Shown here piece after piece: positions 8,951 to 17,680 of a stretch of DNA of 64,000 nucleotides. The DNA is from an uncultured Flavobacteriaceae bacterium (lineage in GTDB: Bacteria > Bacteroidota > Bacteroidia > Flavobacteriales > Flavobacteriaceae). The stretch spans positions 62,001 through 126,000 of the forward strand of contig CANMRV010000005.1 of assembly GCA_947500435.1 (NCBI GenBank). The letters run 5' to 3'. Below the pieces are notes generated by a model, which made no database searches, was not told the origin of the DNA, and worked only from the letters and a program-made list of their open reading frames with translations. Each line of letters begins with the position of its first letter. Positions within the stretch are counted from its first letter, which is position 1. The position numbers and the translations under genes are program-made.

Positions 8951-9950
8951 TGAAATTGCCTTAAAAATAGAAGAACAGCTAGCCAAAGGTTCCAACTTTG
9001 CCATTGCACAGGTAATTGACCGCATCGCGCCCAGTTCTGGAAAAGTAGGGGATAAGGCACTAATCTTAGAAACCGGCGAACTCATCGGCTGGATAGGTGG
9101 TGGTTGTGTTCGAGGCATAGTCATTAAAGAAGCCTTAGATGTCATCAGAAGTAAACGTTACCGACGCGTTCGTATATCTCCTGAAGGGGGAACTCGTGAA
9201 ACAGCTACCTATAAAGAATATGTAATGTCTTGTCAAAGTAAAGGAACCTTAGAAGTTATGATAGAACCTGTAATTCCGCAACCAGAATTGATTATCGTAG
9301 GGAAGTCTAATATCGCCAGAAAGTTATCGCTTTTGGCCGCCGCCGCAGATTTTAAGGTCTCTGTAATGGCGAGTGATGCTGATGTGCAAATGTTTCCCAC
9401 GGCCTATCAAGTAAAAGATAAAGTTGATTTTAGGTCTTTTAAAAGTGTTTCCAATACCTATATCATTGTGACGACTCAAGGCGAAGATGATGAACTCTCC
9501 GTCAGAAAAGCTTTGCAAACAGCTGTGAAATTTGTTGGTTTTGTGGCAAGTGCCAAAAAATCAGAAGACATTCGAAACTATCTCTTAGAGCAAGGTATTT
9601 CGGAAAAACGGACAAGGCAATTACGAAGCCCTGTTGGATTAGATATTAATGCGAAGTTGGCCAGTGAAGTCGCCATAAGTATTTTGGCGGAGGTCATTGA
9701 CCATTTCAGAAATGGTAATGTTGCGGATAATATGCCTGTGCATGAAAAAGAAACAGATGCTGAATTGCCTTCTGACCCAGCTGGTGAAAAATTTGCTGAA
9801 GACTATTATATCAACCCTGTTTGTAATGTGCCGGTTTCCAAGAAGAACCCAAAGCATGTTGTGGAATACGAAGGGGAAAAGGTGTATTTCTGTTGTGATG
9901 GGTGTAAGGTGAGTTTTGAGGCCGAACCTTCAAAGTATATCTATGCATAA
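8943..9950 (+). CDS. coxF: CoxF/XdhC-family maturation protein fused to a C-terminal YHS domain
   Basis: A protein of 335 residues. The N-terminal XdhC/CoxI domain (about 10-105) includes GELIGWIGGGCVRG. A Rossmann-like XdhC C-domain (about 113-260) begins ELIIVGKSNIARKL. XdhC proteins bind the molybdenum cofactor, protect it during sulfuration and deliver it to the apoenzyme. After a linker comes a complete YHS domain (about 286-335): NPVCNVPV, then YEGEKVYFCCDGCKVSF and EPSKY. YHS domains are found in copper and mercury handling proteins and probably bind metal through these cysteines. A Cys-metal domain on a chaperone for a Mo-S-Cu cofactor suggests copper delivery, which is inference. The ATG overlaps the end of coxE, and this is the last gene of the cluster. 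Confidence 0.9.
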   Translation: MFNEIALKIEEQLAKGSNFAIAQVIDRIAPSSGKVGDKALILETGELIGWIGGGCVRGIVIKEALDVIRSKRYRRVRISPEGGTRETATYKEYVMSCQSKGTLEVMIEPVIPQPELIIVGKSNIARKLSLLAAAADFKVSVMASDADVQMFPTAYQVKDKVDFRSFKSVSNTYIIVTTQGEDDELSVRKALQTAVKFVGFVASAKKSEDIRNYLLEQGISEKRTRQLRSPVGLDINAKLASEVAISILAEVIDHFRNGNVADNMPVHEKETDAELPSDPAGEKFAEDYYINPVCNVPVSKKNPKHVVEYEGEKVYFCCDGCKVSFEAEPSKYIYA

Positions 9951-9952
9951 AA

Positions 9953-10762
9953 TCAGAGGCTGGGCAACCACATCCCCATAGTTGCACTAAAGGTACCTAC
10001 AGCAATACAGCAGGTCAGTAAGAAGACGAAAATACTAACGGCTAACTTTCCATTTTTTGATTCCGTTTCTTTTGCTCTAAAATATAATCCAGCGAAGAGT
10101 ACTGGTAGGATGTAGCTAAAGGTATAAAGCATATTCAAGGCTGGTCCTTGAAAACTGTCAAGATCCATCCCAATCGGGCCTTGCCAAATAGTGAGCCAGA
10201 GCATTAGAAAAACCCTGAAAAACCAAACTCCACTCATTGCCAGGAATAAGCGTATAGCCCATTTGCGATGCATCTTTAACTTTCTAACTATGGCATATTT
10301 GATTGTGTAGAATGCACAAACGATAATGAAAATAGCATTGATAGTAATAAACAAGGACCCTGTTAAACCCCCAACCATTCCGCGACCCCAAGCCAAGTAC
10401 AAACCTGCCATACTTATCAAAAAAGCTCCAAAAATATAGACTCTACCATTAATGCGGTGGAATTTGGGGAATTTGGCCCGTACTTTTTTTATCAACTGCA
10501 ATGGACCTCCAATGGTAATAATTGCCGCAAATGCCATATGTAGGGCAAAGAAAATATTACCCCAAATGTCTTTGTCAACATACCCATGCGGGGATGCTGT
10601 GTTCCAACGCTCAAAGTCGCCCGCAAGTCCGCTGACTCCATAGAGACCAAGAATATAAAGCGCAAATAAGAATTGGCCTATGACCACGACAACGAACCAA
10701 ATGTTGATTGAGGTTTTAAGGAGTTTTGAAGATTTTGATTTCTGGATTGTGATTGATGGCAT
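9953..10762 (-). CDS. DUF2306 multi-pass membrane protein
   Basis: An integral membrane protein of 269 residues with about seven or eight hydrophobic segments. It matches the DUF2306 pattern: an ALHMAFAAIITIGGPLQL helix, then FPKFHRINGRVYIFGAF with the conserved His-Arg-x-x-Gly-Arg. Several membrane histidines (HM, FHR, MHRK) suggest heme or quinone chemistry, but the family has no established function. It is convergent with coxF, with only two bases between their stop codons, so it is not part of the cox operon. The upstream gap to the next, divergent gene is 216 bases with no clear promoter beyond a short inverted repeat (ACTAG/CTAGT at 10923-10939). Confidence 0.8.
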   Translation of the reverse strand: MPSITIQKSKSSKLLKTSINIWFVVVVIGQFLFALYILGLYGVSGLAGDFERWNTASPHGYVDKDIWGNIFFALHMAFAAIITIGGPLQLIKKVRAKFPKFHRINGRVYIFGAFLISMAGLYLAWGRGMVGGLTGSLFITINAIFIIVCAFYTIKYAIVRKLKMHRKWAIRLFLAMSGVWFFRVFLMLWLTIWQGPIGMDLDSFQGPALNMLYTFSYILPVLFAGLYFRAKETESKNGKLAVSIFVFLLTCCIAVGTFSATMGMWLPSL

Positions 10763-10978
10763 AGGTCTCCGTATTGATTATGATTGATTTAAAATCAAGT
10801 CTGTTTGAATAACAGACGCAATTTTATTCTATGACGCTGCCTGAGATGATAATTTTTAACCGATTAACTTTTATGAGGGCTTTTAAATAAGTTTTTGAAA
10901 AAAGCCTAACAAGTATGTTAAAACTAGATAACTTCTAGTCCGTTTTTGTAATTTTCAAAGAAATCAAAACCTTCTTCA

Positions 10979-11551
10979 ATGAAAATAAGATGTACGCTTT
11001 TCCTTTTATGCTCAGCAATGTTATGGGTAACCGCTCAAAATGAATATGAGCCATCAGAGACAAATCCCTATGGTCTTAAGAATCCGAGAGCACCAGAACA
11101 ACTAGATGATTTTCAGCCGCTAATAGGTTTATGTGATTGTGATTCAGAAAGTAGAAACCCTGATGGGAGTTGGGCCGAACCTGTCAAAATGACTTGGAAG
11201 TATAAGTACATCATGAACGGAATGGCTATTCAAGATGAAACACTAAAAGCCGACGGTTCACATTCAGGTAGTATTCGACAATTTAGTACAGATAGTTTAA
11301 AGTGGTATGTACACTACTATGCGTCATCTACCCCCACACCAACTTTGTCTTCTTGGGAAGGTGATAAAAATGAAGATGGAAAAATTGTTCTCTACAAACC
11401 TCAAAAAGCACCTAATGGCACCGATGGTTTTTCACGCCTAACCTTTTATGATATATCTAAAACAGGCTACAAATGGATTGGCGAATGGATGGATACAACT
11501 GAAACGATTACCTATCCTTTTTGGAAGATTAGTTGTATTAAAAGAGAATAA
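10979..11551 (+). CDS. Small secreted protein, DUF1579-like (function unknown)
   Basis: 190 residues starting with a signal peptide (about 1-19, MKIRCTLFLLCSAMLWVTAQ). The mature part has the pattern of beta-barrel proteins that begin with FxxLIGxW: here FQPLIGLCDCDSESRNPDGSW, then WKYKYIMNGMAIQDE and a closing WKISC. This resembles the DUF1579/lipocalin-like group often seen in Bacteroidota, in which a substrate is unknown. Four Cys in the mature chain (two in CDC near 50, one near the C-terminus) could form disulfides. It stands alone between a divergent DUF2306 gene and a convergent metallo-beta-lactamase gene. Confidence 0.7.
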   Translation: MKIRCTLFLLCSAMLWVTAQNEYEPSETNPYGLKNPRAPEQLDDFQPLIGLCDCDSESRNPDGSWAEPVKMTWKYKYIMNGMAIQDETLKADGSHSGSIRQFSTDSLKWYVHYYASSTPTPTLSSWEGDKNEDGKIVLYKPQKAPNGTDGFSRLTFYDISKTGYKWIGEWMDTTETITYPFWKISCIKRE

Positions 11552-11639
11552 GGAATATCCTGCTAGATGGGAATAGTTAATTTTATATAGCCATTGCGCT
11601 TGTCCGCTATTCCAAAGATGTACTAAAAGGCGATGGTTT

Positions 11640-12944
11640 TTAAAAAAGCGAGGGAAAATTTTCACTTAACATGGGCCCATATGACTCCCACCAGTAACCG
11701 GCATTTACTCTACGCATGGCATAAATTTCGGAACCGTTTGTACGTACATTTATCATGCCATGCAGTTTTTTCTTAAAAAGGCGCGCTTTTTTTAGGTCTT
11801 CATCACGAATAGTGTCTTCTGGAACTACATTGGCTAAATCAATCTCATGAGCATCAACAAATGTGGCCGCTATTTCTGTGGAAAACACAAGAGGTGCTTT
11901 AGATCTTGATGCCAAGCCGACCGCCCCGATAAAATTAGCTCTGGGGTGACCGTGATCAGGAGAATCTCCAGAAGAAATTACGGAAATTTGAGGTCTAATA
12001 GCTTCCAAAAAAGGAAAATGAAATTTATGGCTTCCGTGGTGTGGTGTCTTGAAAACATGGGAGTCCAGCTTACTTGCCACCACTGGATTTTCAAGAATGT
12101 GCTCTCCACCCTCAACATTGATATCTCCAGAAAATAGAATGCGAACTTCATCATAAATCAATCGAAAGAATACCGAATGCCCATTGATAGTATGGGAGTG
12201 ACCTCCGAACCATTTGAATTGCTGGTTGTTATTTTCATCAACATCGGTTATAGGGCCCAATATTTCGATAGTTATTGCTGGGTCGCCAATATCGAAATTG
12301 CCTGTTTCATGATTTACCGCTTGATAGGGAATCTTCAAATTTTCTACAAGGGTAATCCAATTTTGAAAAGTCCCGGTCAAGTTCAATCCGTTTAAATCTA
12401 CAGTAGATGAATGATAAGTAGTCAAAAACTCTTCATCAGCGCTAAGATTTCCTGATTTGTGCTGCATACCAGTAAATGTGCCAATGCCATTATGGATAAT
12501 CTGCTTGACCTCAATTTTGTCATGTTCTAGGATTGGAATGAGTCCTCTTAAATGATCTCCATCTGCATGGCTAAGCACCAGTAAATCGATGACTAATTTT
12601 TCTGAATTGGGGTCCGCCAATTGATACTTCCAACTTAAAAACCCTTCGGCTTGATCATTGCCTCCGCCATCAATGAGTATCTTTTTGCGCCCGGGAGTAA
12701 CAACAAAGGCGGCATCAGCTTGGCCAACATCCATAAAATAGATTTCCAATTCCGAATTTGTATCTAGGTGATCTGTTCTGATAAAACCTTCATATTTTTT
12801 GCGGTAGGTAGCTTTTATACGCCCATTAATAATTTGCCCTGAAGTTTGAACCTCTTCTCCATAGATAAGAACTTGTTCAATAGCACCTCCATCACTAGAG
12901 GTGTAAAGTCGTGAAGTTTTGCGATTAATGTACCGTGTTGCCAT
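11640..12944 (-). CDS. ComEC/Rec2-like metallo-beta-lactamase-fold hydrolase with N-terminal SH3-like domain
   Basis: A protein of 434 residues without signal peptide or membrane helices. Residues 1-70 look like a bacterial SH3-like domain (YINRKTSRLYTS...GEEVQTSGQ). From about 70 the chain is a metallo-beta-lactamase fold of the ComEC/Rec2 type: MDVGQADAAFVVTPG, LIDGGG, the metal motif SHADGDH, LFSGDIN, and TPHHGSHKFHF. Soluble members are often nucleases or phosphodiesterases, but the substrate here is unknown. I chose the ATG at 12944 because the 24 extra residues from the ATG at 13016 do not resemble the domain. It lies 72 bases after the EutBC fusion in the same direction, possibly cotranscribed. 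Confidence 0.8.
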   Translation of the reverse strand: MATRYINRKTSRLYTSSDGGAIEQVLIYGEEVQTSGQIINGRIKATYRKKYEGFIRTDHLDTNSELEIYFMDVGQADAAFVVTPGRKKILIDGGGNDQAEGFLSWKYQLADPNSEKLVIDLLVLSHADGDHLRGLIPILEHDKIEVKQIIHNGIGTFTGMQHKSGNLSADEEFLTTYHSSTVDLNGLNLTGTFQNWITLVENLKIPYQAVNHETGNFDIGDPAITIEILGPITDVDENNNQQFKWFGGHSHTINGHSVFFRLIYDEVRILFSGDINVEGGEHILENPVVASKLDSHVFKTPHHGSHKFHFPFLEAIRPQISVISSGDSPDHGHPRANFIGAVGLASRSKAPLVFSTEIAATFVDAHEIDLANVVPEDTIRDEDLKKARLFKKKLHGMINVRTNGSEIYAMRRVNAGYWWESYGPMLSENFPSLF

Positions 12945-13088
12945 AAGCTTTTGATTTACTAAATAAAAAATAAGGGGGAGGGTTGTACTGTTGTGAGGGC
13001 CATACAAGATAAGCATACCTCTTAAAAAATCAGGTACGGAAAACCTTTAAAATTTGGAGGTTTTGAGGGCATAGGAATTCCATCATAC

Positions 13089-15404
13089 CTATACTTCCAC
13101 ATAAAGTCTATTAAAAACGCGTAGAGTATCTTTTACAGCTTGCTTGGGAGGCAATGCCGTATCGGAAATTCCTGATATTACACGCGAAATGTCATGGTCG
13201 ACTTTTCCTTTCTCTTTCCAAATGTTTGGGGAGGCGACTGTTAAATAGGCAGAGAAATTATGATGTCCCGATCCTGGGCGCTCCCCAATAATATGAATAA
13301 CACCTTTTTGTCTTCTTGCATTTGCCTTCCCAAAAAGAATTTCCCCGCAGGCATACCCAGCACGAACTCTTCCATGTTTGATGACGATGACGGAATCGCC
13401 AACCGAATAGTCATTGTCTTTTAATGCTTTTTTCAATCCATTTAAAAAAGGAGACAAATGACCTTCGTCCATCAAGGCCCTAGAATTGAGTCCATCTGAA
13501 ATGATGATTTGAACGTCCGGCACTTCATTAGTCCAGCTGGTTTTGATTTTCTTCAAAACCTGTATTGCAGATTTTGGTAATTGCTCCCCACTTTCAGGGT
13601 GGTACACATAATCTTTACGATCTACGGACTGTGTACTGATGCCTATTGCGGAGGGAATGGCAGCAATAAAGGCAGGTTCTAAGGGAGTCCATAAACTTAC
13701 TTTAGCATCTTCGTATAGGGTATGTACTTCTCGGTCGAGTTCGGGGGTGAGATTCCAGATATTTTCTCCATAACCCTCAGCAATGGGTACACCCCTTTCC
13801 CGAACTCGGGCAATACCCTTTTGCCCTTCAGTATAGATTTCGGCCTGACTTCGGCGGTCTTTTTTTGCCAAGCAATACTGGTAATACACCCAAATGGGGT
13901 CTCCAAAATGTTCTGTTGGTTTTCCTTCGGCATCGAGCACTTTTATTTTTTTGAAAAAGTCCCACATGGCATCGTTTACCTTGTATCCAAATTGCTCACG
14001 AATTTTTACATGGTTGTTGAATGCCGTGGTAAGATAGCTCAACATGGGGTCGTTTTTGGTAGGTAAAGCCATTAGGTAGGCAGGGTTCGCAGGCATGATT
14101 TGTTCTATGCACCAGTCGAGATCATCTAGAGTAATATCCATATGTAGTGTAGAACAAATATCCAAACCTATGGTCAGTCCATGCAATTTGCCCATAACGG
14201 TATCTTCCAAACAACAACGTACCAACTGCTCTTTGGTACGAAATACTTCGGGACCAATAAACCCGGCCACATCATTTAAAAAGACCCAAGGCGTTTCTTC
14301 TGGTGCTTTAGATGCGGACATTTTTTGCTTTAAAGCACGCACGAAGCCATATTTTCGGGCCTCATGAATAACCATGTCAAAACCTTCACCATGGCCATTG
14401 GTAAAATCAGCACCTTGGCCCGTTTCAGCATAGAGGCCATAGGGTCCGTTCCGTTCTGCCATATGGTTGAACATTTTATCTATTGTTACATCAAAAGTCT
14501 GGTTGGCAGCTTCCGTACCGGCCAAACTCTGAAACCAAACCCCTGTTGTACCAGGCTGCATTTGTTCAGCTTCAGCCTGTACATCGATATGAGAAAGCAC
14601 GCAGTTGGGTAAAGTGTTTTCTAGGCCAAAAGTGTATATGATGTCAAAAAGAGTCTGCTCGATTTTTGCAACTGATTCCGGTTCACTGGAAACGGGATTC
14701 GTACCCAATAGTAAATCCCCAACGGCATACGACCAAGCGTCAAAGACCTGCCAGGAGATATCCTCTATATTGTCAGTGGGGGAGTTGGGTTGTACCCGTG
14801 CGCTCAAATAGCCCTTACTGCCTATTTTACTATTTGGTAGTGGATTGAAAACTTTTTGCCCAATGCTAATTAATTCGGCATTATCCATGAGTTTGACGAG
14901 GCATCCAATTACATCACTAGTCAAGCTGGGCATAATTTCTTTTATGGCGACTTCAGATTCGGACAAAACAAATTGTTTCAGTTCTCCGAATGTCCAGTAT
15001 TGAATGGTTTCTTTTTTAACAGTGGATTGCTGTATGAGGTCAAGAATTCCGTCTTGGTAAAGCACATTGATATCGACATCGCCAAGTTTTGTCTGACTAA
15101 GCAAGCTACGCGCATTTACTCGCGAAGTTTGGTTCTTTGCCGCAATACCCAAGGTTTGGTCTCCTTCTTTGAACTCGTTGGCCGCACCAATGATTTTGCG
15201 ATAAATGGTAGTATTGAATTTTCCATGCACTCGTTTGATATAAGAAAAAATATCTTCTCCATTTACTAATTCTTCAACAATGACTCCATCTAAAGTAGCA
15301 CCTATATCCGGTTTTGTGAAAAATTCACATCCTTGACCTAAAATAAGGGAAGTGCTAAGCATACCAGTTTGTGCTAAGAATTTTTTACGTGATATTTTAC
15401 TCAT
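13089..15404 (-). CDS. Ethanolamine ammonia-lyase, EutB and EutC fused in one chain, with export-type N-terminus
   Basis: A chain of 771 residues that joins the two subunits of adenosylcobalamin-dependent ethanolamine ammonia-lyase. The EutB part (about 50-560) shows ETGQGADFTNGH (about 326), VAGFIGPEVF and LEDTVMGKLHGLTIGLD, then ALPTKNDPMLSYLTT, which align with the TIM-barrel core of EutB. The EutC part (about 625-771) shows VQIIISDGLNSRA, IGERPGSGHHNFSAYLT and the C-terminal ISGISDTALPPKQA. The enzyme makes acetaldehyde and ammonia. The N-terminus (SRKKFLAQTG followed by a hydrophobic run to Cys26) resembles a twin-arginine signal with Lys for the second Arg, so export is possible. No eutA reactivase, aldehyde dehydrogenase or microcompartment gene is nearby. 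The real substrate could be another amino alcohol. Confidence 0.85.
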   Translation of the reverse strand: MSKISRKKFLAQTGMLSTSLILGQGCEFFTKPDIGATLDGVIVEELVNGEDIFSYIKRVHGKFNTTIYRKIIGAANEFKEGDQTLGIAAKNQTSRVNARSLLSQTKLGDVDINVLYQDGILDLIQQSTVKKETIQYWTFGELKQFVLSESEVAIKEIMPSLTSDVIGCLVKLMDNAELISIGQKVFNPLPNSKIGSKGYLSARVQPNSPTDNIEDISWQVFDAWSYAVGDLLLGTNPVSSEPESVAKIEQTLFDIIYTFGLENTLPNCVLSHIDVQAEAEQMQPGTTGVWFQSLAGTEAANQTFDVTIDKMFNHMAERNGPYGLYAETGQGADFTNGHGEGFDMVIHEARKYGFVRALKQKMSASKAPEETPWVFLNDVAGFIGPEVFRTKEQLVRCCLEDTVMGKLHGLTIGLDICSTLHMDITLDDLDWCIEQIMPANPAYLMALPTKNDPMLSYLTTAFNNHVKIREQFGYKVNDAMWDFFKKIKVLDAEGKPTEHFGDPIWVYYQYCLAKKDRRSQAEIYTEGQKGIARVRERGVPIAEGYGENIWNLTPELDREVHTLYEDAKVSLWTPLEPAFIAAIPSAIGISTQSVDRKDYVYHPESGEQLPKSAIQVLKKIKTSWTNEVPDVQIIISDGLNSRALMDEGHLSPFLNGLKKALKDNDYSVGDSVIVIKHGRVRAGYACGEILFGKANARRQKGVIHIIGERPGSGHHNFSAYLTVASPNIWKEKGKVDHDISRVISGISDTALPPKQAVKDTLRVFNRLYVEV

Positions 15405-15619
15405 GGCGATTTGAATATCAAACTAGTCCAAAGATTATTATTATGATAACTAAGGTACTCCTCTAAGTTATAAAATATTCGATAGCTTTCTTTGGATAGA
15501 GAGATGAGATTCAGCCATATAGGCTTATTTTAAATTGAAATAATTTTGCTCGCCTTTTATCTCAATTGCAATTAGCAGAGGATGGGAATATCGATTCTCT
15601 CTTTAAAAAGGAAAAAGTT

Positions 15620-17662
15620 TTATTCTACGGGTATTTCTATATCTTCTCCCCAAATATATTTTCCAAACCATTGCCAGTTATGCCATGTAGCAGCAAGTCG
15701 CTCTTTGGGTTTGGTGATACCATGTCCGAAGCCTTTATAGATAATAAACTTTGTTTCAACTCCCACATCTTGTAAACCTTGAAACAGTTCATATGCATTC
15801 GCAATCGGGACCCTTCGGTCATTTTCCCCGTGCTGTATGAGGGTAGGGGTGACAGCCTTATTTATGTTGGTCATTGGAGAAGTTTTCTCATAGATTTTTT
15901 TATCTGACCAAGGTGTAGCTTTTAAATATTGCCGTGTGAACGGATGGATATCGGTATTCACATAATAGGTCATCCAATTTGAAATTCCTGCACCTACTGA
16001 TATTGCTTTGAATTTGTCAGAATTGGTGGTTAAAAAAGCAGAAATATAACCTCCTTGACTCCAACCCATTGAACCTACTTTGTTGCCATCGATAACGCCT
16101 TTTTTCTCCAAATGGCGAACTCCCGAGAGTACATCCCAGGCATCTCCCACACCGAGGTTTTTTACATTGAGTGAACGAAACTTTTCACCGTACCCTGCTG
16201 AACCTCTGTAGTTAGGCCGTAATATCAGTGCTCCTTTATTCAACCATTGTACCATAGGGTAGACGTACGATGGGACTGCTCCTGGAGTAGATACTCCCGT
16301 CGGACCTCCATGAATGATAACCAAAAGGGGGTATTTTTTGTTCGCATCATAATCTTGAGGTTTGTGCAATACTCCTTCGATAATGGTCCCATCTTTACTC
16401 TTCCAACTAATAACTTCACTTTGGGCGGTTGCCCAGCCTTCAATCTGCTCTGAGGATATTGTCAAAGCTTGCGCGTCAGCTAATGGGAAGTTGGCCCAAT
16501 AAATTTCAGTTAAATCTGAATCATTGCTTCCGGAAAAGGTTATCTTTTTTCCATCATTGGAAAACGAATAATTCCAAATACGTGCTGGTGAGTTTGATAT
16601 TATCTCCGTAGTACCGTTTTGCGGATTGATATTCACAAGTCTCCTCACAGTTTTTTGCCATGATAATCCAAAGATGCCACTATTATTCCATTGTAAGGCA
16701 AACAAATCTTCATCAAAATCTGTTGCTAATTGTTGTTTGTTTGAGCCATCAATATCAATTCGAAAAAACTTTCCATTTTTATAGTAGTTGGAGGTTTTAT
16801 CGTTCAAACTACTTCCGTATAAAATAGACTTTCCATCTGGCGACCAATCAACAAGACCATCATAGCTTGAGTTCTTGACCAGTGACTTGATAGATTTGGT
16901 CGCAATGTCGTAAACAGAAATATCCGCTTCAAAGAAAGTATTGATGAGCGGATTTGGCTGATGTTCAATCGCAACTTTGGTTCCATCAGGAGACCATTTA
17001 AAATCGTTGACGGAAAAAGCAGTACTATCAATCAGCGGTTTGGCTTCATGTTCCTTTTTGAAGAGAGAATCCTTGAGCTGTTCTGGTAAGGGAAGACGAT
17101 TGAGTTTGGCAGGGTTAAAATCTAGCACCCAGATTTGATTCAAACTAAACTCGGCATCCTCAACAGCAAAACCCCCAAATTTATCCTTTCTTTTCTCCTC
17201 GTCTTTTGATTTATCTTCGGACTGAAGAAAAGCAATTTTGTTCCCGTCAGGAGACCATTCAAAATTGGAAATATTCTTTTCGGTACTTGTGAGTTGAGAA
17301 GCTTCTCCGCCCGCCATTCGAATAACATGAATCTGTGTTTTTTCTCCTCGCTTTGAAGAAAAAGCTATCCATTCACCATTAGGTGACCATTTCGGATTTC
17401 TACTACTTCCCTCTTTGTTATTAGTCAGTTGAAAGGGTGTATTCCCATTTTTAGAAAGCCAAAGCTCCCTATCAAACTTGTTTTCTTTCCAATCAACGGA
17501 TTGTTTCTCAAAAACGACATGTTTTCCGTCTGGGGAAATTACAGCATTGGAATTTGATTGCAATGAAATAACTTCTTCAAAGGAAGGGTTTTTTCCAGTT
17601 TGTGCAGCACTGGTTAGAACACTCGCACAAGCAACAACAAATAGGAATAGCTTTTTGGACAT
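15620..17662 (-). CDS. S9 family serine peptidase (acylaminoacyl-peptidase/DPP-like), secreted
   Basis: 680 residues with a signal peptide (about 1-20, ending TSAAQ). Residues 25-400 form a beta-propeller with repeated WSPDG/SPDG motifs (for example SPDGKHVVFEKQ, WSPNGEWIAFSSKR, WSPDGNKIAFLQS). The C-terminal alpha/beta-hydrolase has Ser at about 534 in GWSQGGY, Asp near 612 in GENDRRVP and His near 649 in GFGHGITKP, a complete prolyl-oligopeptidase triad. The enzyme should cleave short peptides in the periplasm. It is the last gene of an operon behind two amidohydrolase-family genes (18 bases to the previous stop). Those genes and this one may together process imported peptides or cyclic peptide-like compounds. 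Confidence 0.93.
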   Translation of the reverse strand: MSKKLFLFVVACASVLTSAAQTGKNPSFEEVISLQSNSNAVISPDGKHVVFEKQSVDWKENKFDRELWLSKNGNTPFQLTNNKEGSSRNPKWSPNGEWIAFSSKRGEKTQIHVIRMAGGEASQLTSTEKNISNFEWSPDGNKIAFLQSEDKSKDEEKRKDKFGGFAVEDAEFSLNQIWVLDFNPAKLNRLPLPEQLKDSLFKKEHEAKPLIDSTAFSVNDFKWSPDGTKVAIEHQPNPLINTFFEADISVYDIATKSIKSLVKNSSYDGLVDWSPDGKSILYGSSLNDKTSNYYKNGKFFRIDIDGSNKQQLATDFDEDLFALQWNNSGIFGLSWQKTVRRLVNINPQNGTTEIISNSPARIWNYSFSNDGKKITFSGSNDSDLTEIYWANFPLADAQALTISSEQIEGWATAQSEVISWKSKDGTIIEGVLHKPQDYDANKKYPLLVIIHGGPTGVSTPGAVPSYVYPMVQWLNKGALILRPNYRGSAGYGEKFRSLNVKNLGVGDAWDVLSGVRHLEKKGVIDGNKVGSMGWSQGGYISAFLTTNSDKFKAISVGAGISNWMTYYVNTDIHPFTRQYLKATPWSDKKIYEKTSPMTNINKAVTPTLIQHGENDRRVPIANAYELFQGLQDVGVETKFIIYKGFGHGITKPKERLAATWHNWQWFGKYIWGEDIEIPVE

Positions 17663-17680
17663 CTAATATTGTTTTAGTAA

